This document shows positions 34,976-49,639 of a stretch of DNA of 64,000 nucleotides, one piece after another. Origin of the DNA: Roridomyces roridus (lineage: Eukaryota > Basidiomycota > Agaricomycetes > Agaricales > Mycenaceae); the NCBI GenBank assembly GCA_029378245.1, contig JARKIF010000016.1, forward strand, positions 930,001 through 994,000. Direction: 5' to 3'. Positions within the stretch are counted from its first letter, which is position 1, and each line of letters begins with the position of its first letter. The position numbers and the translations under genes were made by a program. The notes under the pieces were generated by a model that was not told the origin of the DNA, did not search any database, and was given only the letters and a program-made list of their open reading frames with translations.

Positions 34976-35804
34976 GTTAAGATCGAGTCTGTGAGGAGGC
35001 TGAGAAGTGTAGAGAAGTGCCCAGGCTGACCAGAAACGAAAAGGAATTCGGCGGCGCAGTTGATAACGCAAGGAGTGTGAAGTTGGTATGTTGGGCCTTG
35101 CTGCATAAGCCAAGTTGAACTTCAAATTTGGGAACATGAAGCATAGACACAAGTCTCTAAGAATGCAAGAGAAGCGTTCATACCGATAGCCGGCCAAGTT
35201 CTGTAAGAGGCAGAGAGAGAAACGAGAGGAGTGAGCCAACGGTGATCATGATGCCCAAAGTACCAGGTGTAGTTGGCCAAAGCCGGATGTGCCCTGACAC
35301 CGGCAGGCTAGTGTTACACCACAGTGTGTGCTCCCTGAGAGCAAGGAATGTTCAGGAGAGAAGGGAAGAAAATGAGGGAGCCACTGAGGTTATTATCATA
35401 GGACTCGCAGGAAGTTGAGGGAGACCAAGAAGTCGGAAATCAGTCAAAGCACAGCTGAAAAGCAAGACATCATCCCCAGAAGAAGTCTGAGAAGTTCTCC
35501 CAGTTGGACTGCCGGGAAATAAACAGAAGCATGACAGCATGACGATTTGCAGGACAGACACGACTTGGAGAGCGCTGCGATCCGAACATATAAAAGACAG
35601 ATACGACTTGGACCGGGGCGTCGTTGACCGAGGGCACGGTTCCCTCCATTCCCGGGATGTGGGAATCGACGCGGGATCCAGATGTTGCAGAGCGATGAGT
35701 AGCCTGTAGAGACTGTAATGCGTTCAGAAGAACGAGTTGGGAGCGGGAATGAGCATCCGAGGACAGCCACAAATTAGTTGGTGTAGTTGGACAAACCACC
35801 AAGC

Positions 35805-35840
35805 GCAATGATAACCCCTACACCATGTCTCGCTTCATGG
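35805..35840 (-). other. second tRNA A-box-like half
   Basis: On the minus strand ACATGGTGTAGGGGTTATCA is identical to the 5' half of the tRNA-like sequence at 34877-34975, but no B box follows. It supports a tRNA-derived repeat family in this interval. Confidence 0.4.
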
Positions 35841-36334
35841 ACTGTGAACATGCTGCTGCATGCACTGGCAAAAGACACAGCCAGAGTAAATTTTAGAGCT
35901 TATGCAGAGCTCAGAAGGAAGGAAAGTTGAATTCAAGTATCGGTCAAGGCCCAAGGAACCGACACAGTCAGAGCTCCAGAGAGTCACTGGGCGGGGACGA
36001 TCAGTGGACGCATTGCGAAGGTGCTTCCGGAAAATAAACGGTGGGATCGTTCGAGCGGGTGGCTACCAGAAGAGGTGTCGCCGCGTCCAGGCGCAGACGA
36101 AGACAGTAGACTCCAGGGTCGACAACAAGAGCTCAGAGCCTCAGAGCAGCCTAGGCACGACTTGTGGTGTTCACTTGCATTGGTGCTGATTCAGCGGTAC
36201 CTCCCAACAAGGTCCTGGGATGAGGTGTGAAGTAGTCTGACGAGAAAGTCGAGGAAAAGTGATTCTGACGCGACCTGTCAAACTCAGTGATCCGCCACAC
36301 GTCGGCATCACTCCTCGCTGGGTATAATTCATTA

Positions 36335-38885
<2,551 letters not shown>

Positions 38886-40247
38886 TCATAACGTGACCTT
38901 CTCCGGCTCTGCCTCCACCTTCTCCACAACACCACCGCGCCTTGGATACCTCCGCCACGCCATGACCGTCACCGCAGTCGTCAACAACGCGAAGACCAAC
39001 GCGGGCCACGCCATCTGCGCAGAGATACGGACTAGGCACGTCAGAACCTCATCCAAACTAGAAGAAGAAAGATCACTGACTGTATCTCGTATCGCGGTAC
39101 GCCAGCTTGATCCCCAAGTTGTTCAAGACGCCCTGCACCGCTACCTGCGCATCTGCTGCCGCCAACGTGCTGCTACTAATCACAACTGACCCACTCCTCG
39201 AAAACACAAACGCCGTATGGACCGCGGTTGCGGCGACATAAAGCACCATAGTCACCATCATCCCCATGACCTGGTACCGCAAGGTCCCGCTCGTAAGCGG
39301 CTGGGTGGGTAGCTGGGTACCAAGACGCCGAAATACAGACGCCGGGATGATGTCGAATATGTCTTGCAGCATCGCGAGCAAGATGTGCGAGACGACGAGT
39401 ACGACGAGGTTGTTGGTGACAAAGACGAGGATGGAGGTCGTCCGTACGTCTACCCAAGGTCAGCAACAACGTCAAGATCAAAGCAGAGCCCTAACCAGCA
39501 TAATGCAGCACAGCGGAGGTCACGCCAGACGGCAAATTCGCGTCAAGCTGCTTCTGCACATGGTGGTGTCTGCACATAGCTCCATGAGATTGTAGACGAG
39601 GAGAACAACAATACCACTCACGTCGTCCACACCTTCACGCAAAGCGCACCCCCCGTAATCAGAAACACCGTCGTCAAAAACGTCAGCAAAAGACGAATAG
39701 TCCCCAGCGGAAGCTCATTGCGAGAGAGTCGACGAAAAACAGCCCTGGTGGTGGTAGTCGCGTGCATGTAGGGGAAAAGGAGGAGGCCTGCGACTTACTC
39801 GCATTTCCTGCTGCGCTTTAAAAGGTTAAAAACAGCACCCTGAGAGTAACCCACGCCCTGTCATTCCATTTCCCGGTGGCGTGGGCCCTGAAATCAAGAA
39901 GCCAGAACATAGTATCCGGAGCCAAGAAGGAACGTCGGTGACGAGCGGCGCGTGCAAGAACCCATCTCTCCGCGACTCGGAAGACAGACAGCAAGGATTT
40001 CTACGATCGCGGTTAAAGACAAGTTGGTCCGCAGAAAAAACACTCACACGAGTTACTTTGGAAAAAAAGATCGAGGGCGACAATTTCTCCACTTCGGGCA
40101 AACCTCTCGTCAGCCGAGCTCAGGTCGATTCCCACGACAGAGATGATACTTGTAATATAGCCAACACGTATAACAATACAGCAGAGTATCTGTGAGAAGC
40201 CGCCGGTCAGCGCAAGGCTCGAAAACGCGAAATCCACTCACACTCAT
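38886..40247 (-). CDS. multipass membrane protein, unassigned
   Basis: A membrane protein of about 300 residues with five to seven predicted helices. Exon 1 codes only MS (40247) before a GTGAGT donor. Exon 2 reads ILCCIVIRVGYITSIISVVG and IDLSSADERFARSGEIVALD. The middle exons are less certain; the exon ending SRKCE splices in frame to AVFRRLSRNELPLGTIRLLL. Then come TVFLITGGALCVKV, TTSILVFVTNNLVVLVVSHI, VMGMMVTMVLYVAATAVHTA, and a last helix (PALVFALLTTAVTVMAW) with a charged tail. An alternative start at 39767 gives a shorter protein. I recognise a general Agaricomycete seven-helix look but no named family. Its start is only 11 bp from the stop of the kinase gene upstream on the same strand. 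Confidence 0.6.
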
Positions 40248-40258
40248 ATTAATATCTA

Positions 40259-42637
40259 TCATCTTTCCACCCCCACAGGCCGCTTCGCATCCCTCGAAAA
40301 CCGGTCCAGCCGATCCTGAATCCTCCTAATCTCATCCATCATCGCCGCATGTTTATCCTCCAGCTCGTCAAACGTCGTGTTCTCAAACGAGGGCGTCGAC
40401 ACGGCCATAACCATCGGTGTAGCAATCGCAGGAGGCGCACTCTCCGCCCGCCCCCGCCCACCCGCCGCCACAGCTCGTATTCGTGGTAAATTGAGCGAGA
40501 CGTTCCCAGCACCACTCACAGTCCGCTGCGAATGATACGTCCCCGTAAGAGTAAGAGTAGGGGTCCCACTCCGCCTCGACATTGCACTTCCCGGCCTCGG
40601 ACTCGGACTGGGACTCGGCGGGCCAGTACTCTCCGACTCTGTATCCGTATTCCCATCCAAAGCCGGCAGCGCTGGGATCGCAATCGCGGGCCTCAGCCTT
40701 CCTTGCGATGAAGAAGCAAAATCGGGTACGGATGGTAGCGGGAGCGGTCGTCCCTTGACCTTGATGGACCCAGACTTGAAGGAACCGGAAGAAGGATGCG
40801 AAACCAAGACGCGCGGTTTCCGCCCACTTTCCATGACCTTCTTCCGCGCGCTCATCTGCACGCAATCTGCGAGCTGTTTCATCGCTTCCCGGTCCGATAC
40901 TGCACGCCTTCGGACGGTACTCCCACCCATCGTAGTCGGCGCTCCGCCCGCACTGGGTCTGATGGGTGTCATGAAGCCTGGATACGAATGCACTCGTGGA
41001 GTACGATTCGGTATGGGCGTAGCCAGGGGAACGGCTAGAAGACGTGCAGGACGGGGAGTCGCGAATGGGGCGGCAGGTTCCTCGGGCGGAGCCAAAAGCT
41101 CAGGAACCGAAGGAAACGCCTGTTCAGGAGGGCCCCAGGAGAATCCGATGAACGCGTCGTCGGAGGGCGTGAGGCTCCTGCTGCGACTGCTCGTCGAGCC
41201 CCGCAGCGGGGTGGAGTCGACGTTGCTGTTGCTGACTTGCGGCGCCTCGGAACCCGACATCGGGGAGGATTGGAATAGGGCGGAGAACGCAAAGGGTTTG
41301 GAGTGGGATTGAGAGACAGAGTCGTCAGCAGCGCTGGGTGGGTCCGCATACGTGAATTGAGGAAGATGAAGATCTGGCGGGGGTAATTCTACAATGTTGT
41401 TAGCTCGCAGAACAAATGAGAATGAAAGTCGATTCACCAGAAGCCAGTGTCGTCCAATTCACCTCCACGAACGCAGGATGGTCCATAATCTCATACAACC
41501 CCCTCCTGCCCAACCGCCGATCCGCACGCGTGAGGAACCTCCTCAGCAAGTCCCGGAAAACCGCAGAGACGGGCACGCTCGCCGCGAACTTGAGACTCTT
41601 CTCGTGATCCATGATCCGCAGATACGTCGTCCCAATGTCCGTCGCAAAGAACGGGGCTGCGCCGTACACCAGCTCGTACAACATGGCGCCGAGGCTCCAC
41701 CAGTCTATCTCAAAGCCATATCCGTAGGGTTCCTCTGGCCGATCGTCCATCTCGAGCGCGAGGAGCGCTTGTTCGTGTGCATTGAGGATTTCAGGGGAGA
41801 TGTAGTCGCAGGTACCGCAGGGTACGAGGCAATACTGTTTAGGAATACGTCCACCCTCTGCTAGGGGTGCCGCAGTGCCAAAGTCGATGAGAAGAATGCG
41901 GGCGTCGGGCGTGAGGACAAAATTGTGCGGCTTTATGTCGCTGTAATTCACTGTTAGCGAGGTCGGGAAACCGGTTACAAGACCCACCGATGGGCGAAAC
42001 CTTGGGTATGACACCAATGGACTGCACTGATTACTTGCGGTGTCCACCACGCCATGTCCTCTTCCGAGATACGTCCATTGAGGTTGGACTCGAGAACGTC
42101 CCAGAGCGTTCCACCAGACGCATACTCCATGACGAGATTGAGATGTGTGGGCGTCTGGAATGCAGAGAGCAGATGGGGTGCCCAGACGGACTCGGTCGTG
42201 CGGGCACGGAGGAGAATATCCCGTTCAAATTGCGGGGAGCATTGCTAAATCACAGATTAGATCAAGGTCATCTCAGAGATCAAGAAACACACCTCACGCG
42301 TTCGCAACGCAAACCGTTTCTCAATCGACTTGCGGACATAGACCCGTCCATCAAGCCGGCATTTAACGACGTCAATGACCCCAAACTGGCCCTGCTCCAG
42401 CATCCCCAGCACCTGCAGATCCGCATCGTGGAACCTCAGCTCGTCGATTTCGGTCGTCTTGGCTAGGCGGCTTTAGATGCAGGTTTGGAAGGGTGTATTG
42501 AATGACATACCAGTCTTGCCGATGACATTCTGTCCGTGCAGGATGCGGTCAAGAGCGAGTCCCTCGGCAAGGTCGTCTTGAGGATTCTTCAGTAGCGCAC
42601 GGAGGCGAGCTTTCCGCTTGGCCCAAGGTGTAGACAT
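40259..42637 (-). CDS. AGC-type protein kinase with long disordered tail
   Basis: About 700 residues. The start is MSTPWAKRKARLRALLKNPQ. The glycine loop is MLEQGQFGVIDVVKCR, the ATP Lys is in YVRKSIEKRF, the hinge region is LNLVMEYASGGTLWDVLE, the catalytic motif is HRDIKPHNFVL, the Mg site is LLIDFGTAAPL, the activation segment includes VPCGTCDYISPEIL, then DWWSLGAMLYELVYGAAPFF and RRLGRRGLYEIMDHPAF. These are marks of AGC kinases close to the Dbf2/NDR or DMPK groups. The C-terminal 390 residues are low-complexity, Ser/Pro-rich, with a short final coiled coil (EDKHAAMMDEIRRIQDRLD). The role is unknown; the tail suggests phosphoregulation or scaffolding. Confidence 0.88.
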
Positions 42638-43194
42638 GCATCAGGTGGACCAGGGGGAGGACTATACAAGGGATACAGGAGTGCTTCAAGGGGGGTCAAG
42701 TCGCGCCAAATGGAATCGATTGCAGCTCACTGGATACAATACAGGCGTTGGACCGCTCAAACGCGTCGCGATGGTACGAGGCAAGAGACAAGGTTGAGTT
42801 TGATGCGCTATTTGATGGCGGGTGCACGTGAGGGACGAAAATGGCAATATTTTTACAAAAGCATTTTACACGAATACAAGTACGATAGTCGACTATTACT
42901 GCGAGGGCCTCTGGATCTCAAGCCTGTGTGTGGTCGATGCCACGCAGGAGGGTCGTGCCCGACTCGAGGTCTCGAGGATTACGCTCGTCTAACCGGGGTG
43001 ATGAGAGTCATCTGAGGAGCGATGCGAAAGCAGACGCTGGACGGAAAGTGCTGTCGCGAAGTATCGGAAAAGATTCAGAGCCATCCGAAAGCTGTTACTC
43101 ACCCTCAAGATTCCTTTCTGGTATGACGCTGAACCCGAGCCCAATCGGTCCCCCGTTTAAGGATATTACGAGGCGCTACGGGCGCGTCTTTGGT
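42638..43194. other. intergenic, no gene seen
   Basis: About 560 bp upstream of the AGC kinase. Frames are short and without motifs. Confidence 0.4.
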
Positions 43195-43476
43195 CTAGAA
43201 ACCATTTGTTAGGATGCATGCCCGTATTCCGGCCGACAACTGAGCAATTACTCGCTGTTGTTCCTGCACCAGAATCGTGGCAAGACGGCGGGATTCACGG
43301 TCGATCGTGGCGCGTTGGAGTAGTTTGGCGCGTCGCGCAGCGCGAGCCTCCCGTTGAAGTTCGGCCAGGAAGCCTCTCACGAGAGGGTCCAACTTGACCA
43401 TGACGAGGAGGGTGGAGAGCGTCAACTGACAAACATGCCCAAAGGCTATGATCCGACTCTCTATTTCCGCGCTCAT
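43195..43476 (-). CDS. possible small helical protein
   Basis: An uninterrupted frame of 93 codons from MSAEIESRIIAFGH. It is rich in Leu, Arg and Ala and predicted almost wholly helical (DPLVRGFLAELQREARAARR, RLATILVQEQQRVIAQL). No family is recognised. It may be the end of a longer spliced gene or a chance frame. Confidence 0.3.
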   Translation of the reverse strand: MSAEIESRIIAFGHVCQLTLSTLLVMVKLDPLVRGFLAELQREARAARRAKLLQRATIDRESRRLATILVQEQQRVIAQLSAGIRACILTNGF

Positions 43477-43723
43477 TTGAGACAACCGTCTTCCATGCAC
43501 GCCTCATCCTTGGGGCCAATTCTGCCGTCGCCGTCGTCAATGGATGCAATACATTCGCCAGACTTCTGACTAGTTTATATTGGGCTCATGGAACCTGCCG
43601 AAATGGGACTGTAGAAGCGCTCAACCGCCACGACTTCTCCGCAATATTCCGAGCCTGTTGAAAAAAATCCCTTATATCGGCGACCCTTCGGTTTTTTCTT
43701 TCTGCTCTTTTTTGCCTCCCGTC

Positions 43724-44832
43724 ATGTCGCTCGACAAGGCGGTATTGGTCAACAACGACCTCTTTTGCCTCACTCGGCTCAAGACGCTACCGTTCGTCGA
43801 TGCTCAAGACCACACAGATTTCCTGAATTCCTTCCGGCGTCGAAGTCGAGGCGATGCTCGTATCAAAGTCGTGCAGTACAAGGAGGCAGACGGTTTCGCG
43901 CGGGGCACCTGGTCATTCACCTTCACAATATTGTATCTCTATATTTACCTCCTCCCAGGGTTCCCATGGTCTACCTAGAGGAATGCCTGACCGCCATGGG
44001 CGTCACCGATGAGTCGCGAAAAGAAATCTACGAGCACATCAAAACCAATTGCGCAGTCGTCCTCCCCCCGCAGGAAAGCTACAGCTCATTCAAACCAGTA
44101 TTGGCACCCGCATTCACAGAGACCGAAATGCCCATCTCTCCAAAACCAAAACGGAGTCCGAATAAACGCCCGCGCTTGTCCTCCTCATTGCGGCCAATGT
44201 CCACGTTGGCATCAGCCATTGCCAGCCCACCGTCTCCCCAAAATTTCGGTTCTGCCATTCCAGAATTTGCGTCAATCTCTTCCATGACGCCGGAGGTCGG
44301 AACCCCACCTCCCTCATTCAGCTTTGAGGCTCCCATCCCCGCCAAATTCGAGTTCGAACCATCTACCGGACCATCCTTCACAGGATTCGATACCGGACCA
44401 TCCTTAACCACGCCAGTGCCCACCACTCCTCCCAACCCCAACCCCACATTTTCCGCGACCCTCCAAGGCGTCGTCCACGAACTCACCGACCTACGTCACG
44501 AAATGGAGGACCGCCACGCACTCGAGCGGGAGGCGCTGGCTCAGGACGTCCGCGAGCGCCAAGCCGACCAAGCCGCCCTCATGCAATTCCACGCGCAGCT
44601 CCACGAAGTCGAGGCGCGCGGTGGGCCGGTGGAGGTTCTTTTGTCCCGGCTCGGTGCGTTGGAGGATGAGATCGTCAGGCTGCATGCAACGCAGGAGGAT
44701 TTGGCTGAGAGGGTGGAGCAGTTGGAGAAGGATGTGCGTGGGATGGTGGGGATGGAGGAGGTTAGGGCGATGCAGATGGATGCGCTGCTTGAACGTATAC
44801 AGGCGTTGGAGGCTGGGGTTGTGGCGTTTTGA
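43724..44832 (+). CDS. coiled-coil protein with N-terminal globular domain, weakly APSES/KilA-N-like
   Basis: About 350 residues in two exons. Exon 1 reads MSLDKAVLVNNDLFCLTRLK and RGDARIKVVQYKEADGFARG. The intron GTCATT to CCTCCCAG joins TW to VPMVYLEECLTAMGV, giving RGTWVPM. The GTWVP-type turn after a KVVQ strand recalls the DNA-binding KilA-N/APSES fold, but the match is short and I treat it as a hint only. A Pro/Ser-rich middle holds a basic cluster (KPKRSPNKRPRL), a likely nuclear signal. The C-terminus is a long coiled coil (RHEMEDRHALEREALAQDV and LEDEIVRLHATQEDLAERVE). Nuclear location inferred. Confidence 0.65.
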
Positions 44833-45053
44833 ATGGTGGCGAGAGTTGAAAGTTGTTGTGTACGTCCCTGCAGTTCAAGTACATGTCTAGTAATCTTTCC
44901 AGACGAAATAAAGCTGTTCCCTTGTCCGCATTTCGACAGAACAAGGACCAACAATTGAATAACGGGCTTTTACTACGGAGGCGGCGTTGGCCTTGTCCAC
45001 GCGTTCTGATCTACAATCTGTGGCCACATACGGCATTGGTCGAAGGACGGCCA

Positions 45054-45060
45054 TATAAAA
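45054..45060 (+). promoter_or_regulatory. TATA box
   Basis: TATAAAA, 52 bp upstream of the ATG at 45112, with a CT-rich leader (CATCTTCTCCCATCC) between them. This is the clearest TATA box in the window and argues that a regulated gene starts at 45112. Confidence 0.6.
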
Positions 45061-45111
45061 GCTCAGCTTTCATCTTCTCCCATCCAACAACCCTACTCTA
45101 ATCCACCAACC

Positions 45112-45448
45112 ATGGAATCCAACGAGTTGGCGGTTGTCATTCACAAAACTCTGCTCAGCCAACTCAAGTGGCCAGATACAACGGTGAACTCCGCGTGCGC
45201 CACCATGTTATGTATTGACTTCTCTCCAGTGGGACCCTCGCTGGAGCTACCTGGAGCGTCGAGCATCGCCACCCAATGGCAAGTATAACAATGCTGTCGC
45301 ATGTTCTTCTCACATCTAACGACTGCGCTAGGGTCCGCCACTCTTCCGACCGAACTTGGACATGAAGGGCTGCAACAAGGGGGACCCGCGCAAGACGACG
45401 CTCGCGACAGTCAGGACACAGATGGGTCCACACAACCGGAAGATGTGA
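45112..45448 (+). CDS. small protein, gene model uncertain
   Basis: The start is MESNELAVVIHKTLLSQLKW. The best in-frame model keeps the first GT unspliced and removes one intron (GTATAACA to GCGCTAG), joining SSIATQWQ to GPPLFRPNLDMKGCNKGD, and ends NRKM at 45448, about 95 residues. An alternative with an extra 46-bp intron reads WDPRWSYLERR but stops soon after. A separate open frame continues to 45681 (DILEALGNLTLSQIEAL, DEYFDFDAYSAGR) and looks protein-like but does not join in phase. The promoter is convincing, the product is not identified, and a small indel in the sequence may be the reason. Confidence 0.4.
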
Positions 45449-45898
45449 TTCGCACGCAGACGGACATACTCGAGGCGTTGGGAAACTTGACTCTTTCGCA
45501 GATCGAGGCCTTGCCGAGCGAGTTGAAACCCTTGGTGGCGCGCCTGAAGGCAAGTCGTGCCAGGCTGGCTTTCCGTGCTGGTCAGTGGGAAGGGGCGTCG
45601 CAGGCAAATGCGAGACGTGCTGGAGGCATGGGCGAGCTCGACGAATATTTCGATTTCGACGCTTATTCGGCTGGACGCTGATACAGTAGCTTGAGCGAGG
45701 GAGCAAGTACGGGTCGCATAAATACTGACGTTGACGGATGTATCCTTTGAAGCTGGTAGAAATGGAGACATCGTGTGGCGAAATTGGTTGAGTTGTGCGT
45801 ATTAGAACTCGGTCCATTGTGAATTTCTGGGCGACGAGTATGGTGGCTTGAACCAAGTGGCTCGATCAAAGTTGGCCAAACACTCTTTCTTCTCAACC

Positions 45899-46676
45899 AT
45901 GTCCATCTCTCTCCGTGATTTCCCTGCAGACATAATTTTCTCTGTTTTCGCCTTCTGCGACATCTCCAACGTCCTTTCAATAGCAAAGGTGCTTTTAGTC
46001 GCTTTCTTGACCGCGATCCTGATTCGCGCGCTAGACCTGCAAATATCTCCACGGCCTCGGATTCGAGAAGAGTGTCTGGATGGAACTTCTGACGGACCTC
46101 AAGAGGAGGTGTTTCTTGGATGAAGTGTATACACCGGTCCTCCACCAACTATTCACCGAAGAGCTTGTCAACCTGGTCAAACGCGTGCTCCTCGGGCCGG
46201 AAACATGGTCTTCCGACGCGCATCCACAAGTGGTCCGTCAGTTCACGGTGCATCCGACGACCAAGCAGCATATCACACCCCACGAGGACTCGTGCAAATT
46301 TTTCCACCGAGGTCGTTTTCTTTTGTACAATAACAACGGTTATACCAAATGCTGGGATGTGGTGGCCGACACGTTGCTCTGGGTACACCAACCAACAGAG
46401 GAACACACCACTGCTTACGAGTTCGCAGCGGAATTGCGACTCGACGGTGGTCAATCTCTCTTGATTATGATTTGTCTCTTAAAGTATGTTCTCTTCACCG
46501 TGCGTCCTCGGCTGCTATGAAGAGTGTCATCGTCTAATATCTCATCAGGTCCATTGAAGTGATTCGCTTAGATTGTCGGACGGGTGTCCACGAATCTCTC
46601 TTTCTGTTCCACGTTCCGCAAGTACGTCGCCACGTGGAATTCTCGTCGGCTGTGATCTGCGGATACCTCTGTGCTA
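45899..46676 (+). pseudogene. F-box protein gene, truncated by a mobile element
   Basis: The F-box is at the very N-terminus: MSISLRDFPADIIFSVFAFC and DISNVLSIAK, then after a 45-bp intron TCKYLHGLGFEKSVWMELL. This is the Skp1-binding motif of SCF ubiquitin ligase receptors. The next part reads DLKRRCFLDEVYTPVLHQLF, FFHRGRFLLYNNNGYTKCWD and a beta-propeller-like pattern (DTLLWVHQP, IEVIRLDCRTG). Three exons splice in frame. Reading then continues through VEFSSAVICGYLCAM and ends at the terminal inverted repeat beginning at 46677. The rest of the propeller, some hundreds of residues in related proteins, is missing, so the gene is probably dead or yields a stub. Confidence 0.72.
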
Positions 46677-47014
46677 TGACGGTCGGTTTGTACATTTAAT
46701 AATTCACACACAAACCACCTTTTCACACACACACACCAAGGGAAATTTCACACACAAACGCTTCCGGAGCTCCACATTCCTTATATGGTACACCGATTGC
46801 GCCGAGATCATAAACCCGATCAGTGCTGCCATCATTTTGGCTTACATATGCAAAGCTCGTGCTTCCGCGCTCGTATCTCATCCATAGCCAATGGCCATTC
46901 GGAACGCCTCAAGAACGCAGCCTGGCCCGTCTATGCTATAAGCGCGGCCAGTGCCCTATCTCAGATTTCCAACACTGCCCGCCGCCCGGCCACGAATCTT
47001 CAATCGCAAGCTGG

Positions 47015-47700
47015 ACACCTAAGGAAGCTACGTTTCCGTCCTCGGCGGACCCGTTAGATAGCTTAAACCGTTGACACGAAGCATACCTAACAGGCCCTGG
47101 CTACCTCCGAGGCCAGCGACGGATCAATTGTTCCCAATTGGGAAGCGCCTCCTGCCACTACACCACCACCGTCCTCGACGATCTCGCTCACCACAGCCCA
47201 TCCATGCCGTCGAGCGACATGCCCAACATTCCCTCGCTCTCGGCGTCGTTCCTGGACAGCATCGGGCATCATTAGACGACCTGCAGCAGCCGCGGCCTCC
47301 TTCACCTCCGTTGCTCTCCCACTCGCACTGGTACCTCTGCACCCAATCTGCACCCTTTTGTACTGCCCAGTGTGCACCACAGTAGGTTTGTGATTCCATT
47401 TGATTGCGCAAACCCGCACACAACGATTTGAAGCAACAGGGCGGAGTGCCGTGTGACCTTCGAAGTTCGCTCCCAGCTTTCCTCCGCCGCTGTCCAGCCC
47501 TTCTGCTACGGCCTCTCCATGCTGCTCGCCAACTTCCTTACTGCTCGCCGGTCGCTCTTTATCAAGTGCTACACCTTGGGCACGTTTCATTGAGCACGAC
47601 GTGAGCCTCGTCGTTCACCGCATTACCTTCGCTCCCAGCTACGATGCTTCTACCTTCTACCGCCCTCTGCGTCGCCTCTGCATCATCCAGCCATCCTCTT
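47015..47700 (+). repeat. left arm of an internal inverted repeat
   Basis: Contains ACGAAGCATACCTAACAGGC, GATCAATTGTTCCCAATTGG and CCACCGTCCTCGACGATCT, each with a counterpart in reverse complement at 49640-50320. The similarity is patchy and the ends are approximate. Confidence 0.6.
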
Positions 47701-49639
47701 CCAAATGCAACTGCCAGAAAGGCCCGTGTCGTCCATCGGCAACACCCCACCCTTTCCCCCACCTTCAATTCGCCGCGCTGCCACCTTCGATCCCTCGTGT
47801 ACGCTGCTCGGTCGGCCCCCGGCCCCAATGGCCTCTTGGAGCTACCCTTCCTAGCTAGGAGCAGTCCAGTTCGCAAATCTACGGCCTACCGGCGCCTCCA
47901 CTTCCGATGTGCGCGTGGTACGGCATCTTCGACCATCAAGCGGTACTCCCTACGCGCGCTATGTTGAGCTTTACCGCGGCGTCGAGCACGACATGAGCGT
48001 CGTCCTCTGCAACAGAGATGGATCAATTCAAAGGAGGTGAGGGCAGCGAGAGCGACGGAGGTGAAGGCATCGAGAGGGAAGGAGGTGAGCAGTGAGAGCT
48101 ATGCAGGTGAGGGGGAGAGTAGTGACAGAGTCGATGGCAAGGGGCGAGGCCAGGGAGGGTGAGGGGGAGGTGGCGGGAAGGTAAATATGATGGAAAGGGA
48201 GCGGACTGCCGGCACGCCTCAAGCGCGAGTCGGCCAGTCGCCCCGGTCGACGAACGCGGGGCGTCAAGTGCGGATGAGACGTGCCTGGGCCTTTCGAGCC
48301 CTGAGACGTTGAGTGTGGAGACGTCGAAGGTGCGGCATCTCGCGCGGGGTTGGGAGCTGAATGCAGGTCGAACACCAATAAGCGTGTCCGCAGCGTCGAC
48401 AACGACGTTTATCCGCGCGTTTGCGGAACGGATGGCACAACACCGGCAGTGGGACCAGTTGCTAATGAGTATGTATCTACTATACATCGTCGCAATAACA
48501 TCCATTTTCTTCTACTCATGTCTATCTATTCCCTCTCTACATCTTTTCTTGCAGTAGCTCGGAGCCGCAGTTTTCCACATGTGCGAGATTGTTGAGAAGG
48601 AAATTCTCTGTTCAACCTGTTCAACCCGCATACTTGATATATGGTTCAAATATGGGTTGAAGAAAATAAATAGAGGGTCGGGGGAAGCGTTCCAAGACCT
48701 CGAATAACATCTACAATAGTTCTGATGAATTCTGAGTGAAGGGGAAATTGATTGCTAGACATTCGGTGACTTGGTTGTAACTGAAGTACGAAAGCATATA
48801 GGGAAGTACTGCATCTTTCGAACGAAACGGTGTTCTCGTTTTAAATCATCCTGGTAAAATGAGACGAAAATTAATTCGGGTGCGGCAGGCCCACAGAATC
48901 AAATACCGAGCTTCAAAAGAATCAATCCGAGGGGAAATGTGTCCCAGAGAAAAATAAAAGTAGGGAACGATCTTTATTCGGCATCCGATTGGCTGCTCGG
49001 ATATTACTCTGTGAGATTGCCGGCACGACCGAGGTGTAGGAGGTGGCGAGGATGGTGGCCTCTTCCGTGCATCTTCGACATTTAGATAGTGGTCAAGGAT
49101 TCAATTTTATCTACTTAGTTGTACACACTCAATAGATAGTCTCAGAACGAGGAGAATGTGAGGGAAGAAGGTAGGTATTCACGACAGAGGTGCCGTAGGT
49201 GCGGAGGTGGCGGATGTGCCGTAGGTGGGTGGTAGAAGCAGACGATAGCTCAAGCCAGACGGCTTACCTGCACAAAATTTGGCTCCCAATCTCCCATAGG
49301 CAGCCCCCGGTCCCATCCCGATCTCCGGCTCTCTCACCTGAGTCACCTCCGACCCCCTCCCTCCCCTCCCCCATGAGCACAAAGACGATGATGAGCACCG
49401 CATGCTGCGGGCCTGAGAGGATGGCTCATGTGGTCGGTGTGCCCCGAGGGCGGCGGCGCAGAGAGATCATTGAGTTCCATGAGGTGTCAGAGGCGTAGTA
49501 CGGAGCGGCAACAGCTACCAGCACTACGGCGACAAGAGTACGCCGTTATTAACCAGGGAGGACGATTTCATGGTTTGTGGGAAAGAGGCTGGCCGCCGGC
49601 GTAGAGGTCAGGATCACGGGAGGACTAGGTGGAGTTGCC

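Larger units (their letters stand above)
33600..36334. other. 2.7 kb without a protein gene
   Basis: No frame shows a domain or a convincing splice series. The segment holds tRNA-like sequences (34725-34790, 34877-34975, 35805-35840). Near 34113-34135 there is a CAGACTCT-type short repeat. The rest looks like decayed repeat or intergenic DNA. Confidence 0.45.

Noticed and set aside
40383..40865. 160-codon minus-strand frame and the 40755-41312 plus-strand frame
   Set aside because: Frame shadows of the disordered tail of the AGC kinase.
48023..48505. Minus-strand frame of 160 codons with SPPSLSLPSPP repeats
   Set aside because: It arises from a purine-rich degenerate tandem repeat inside the mobile interval; no gene features.
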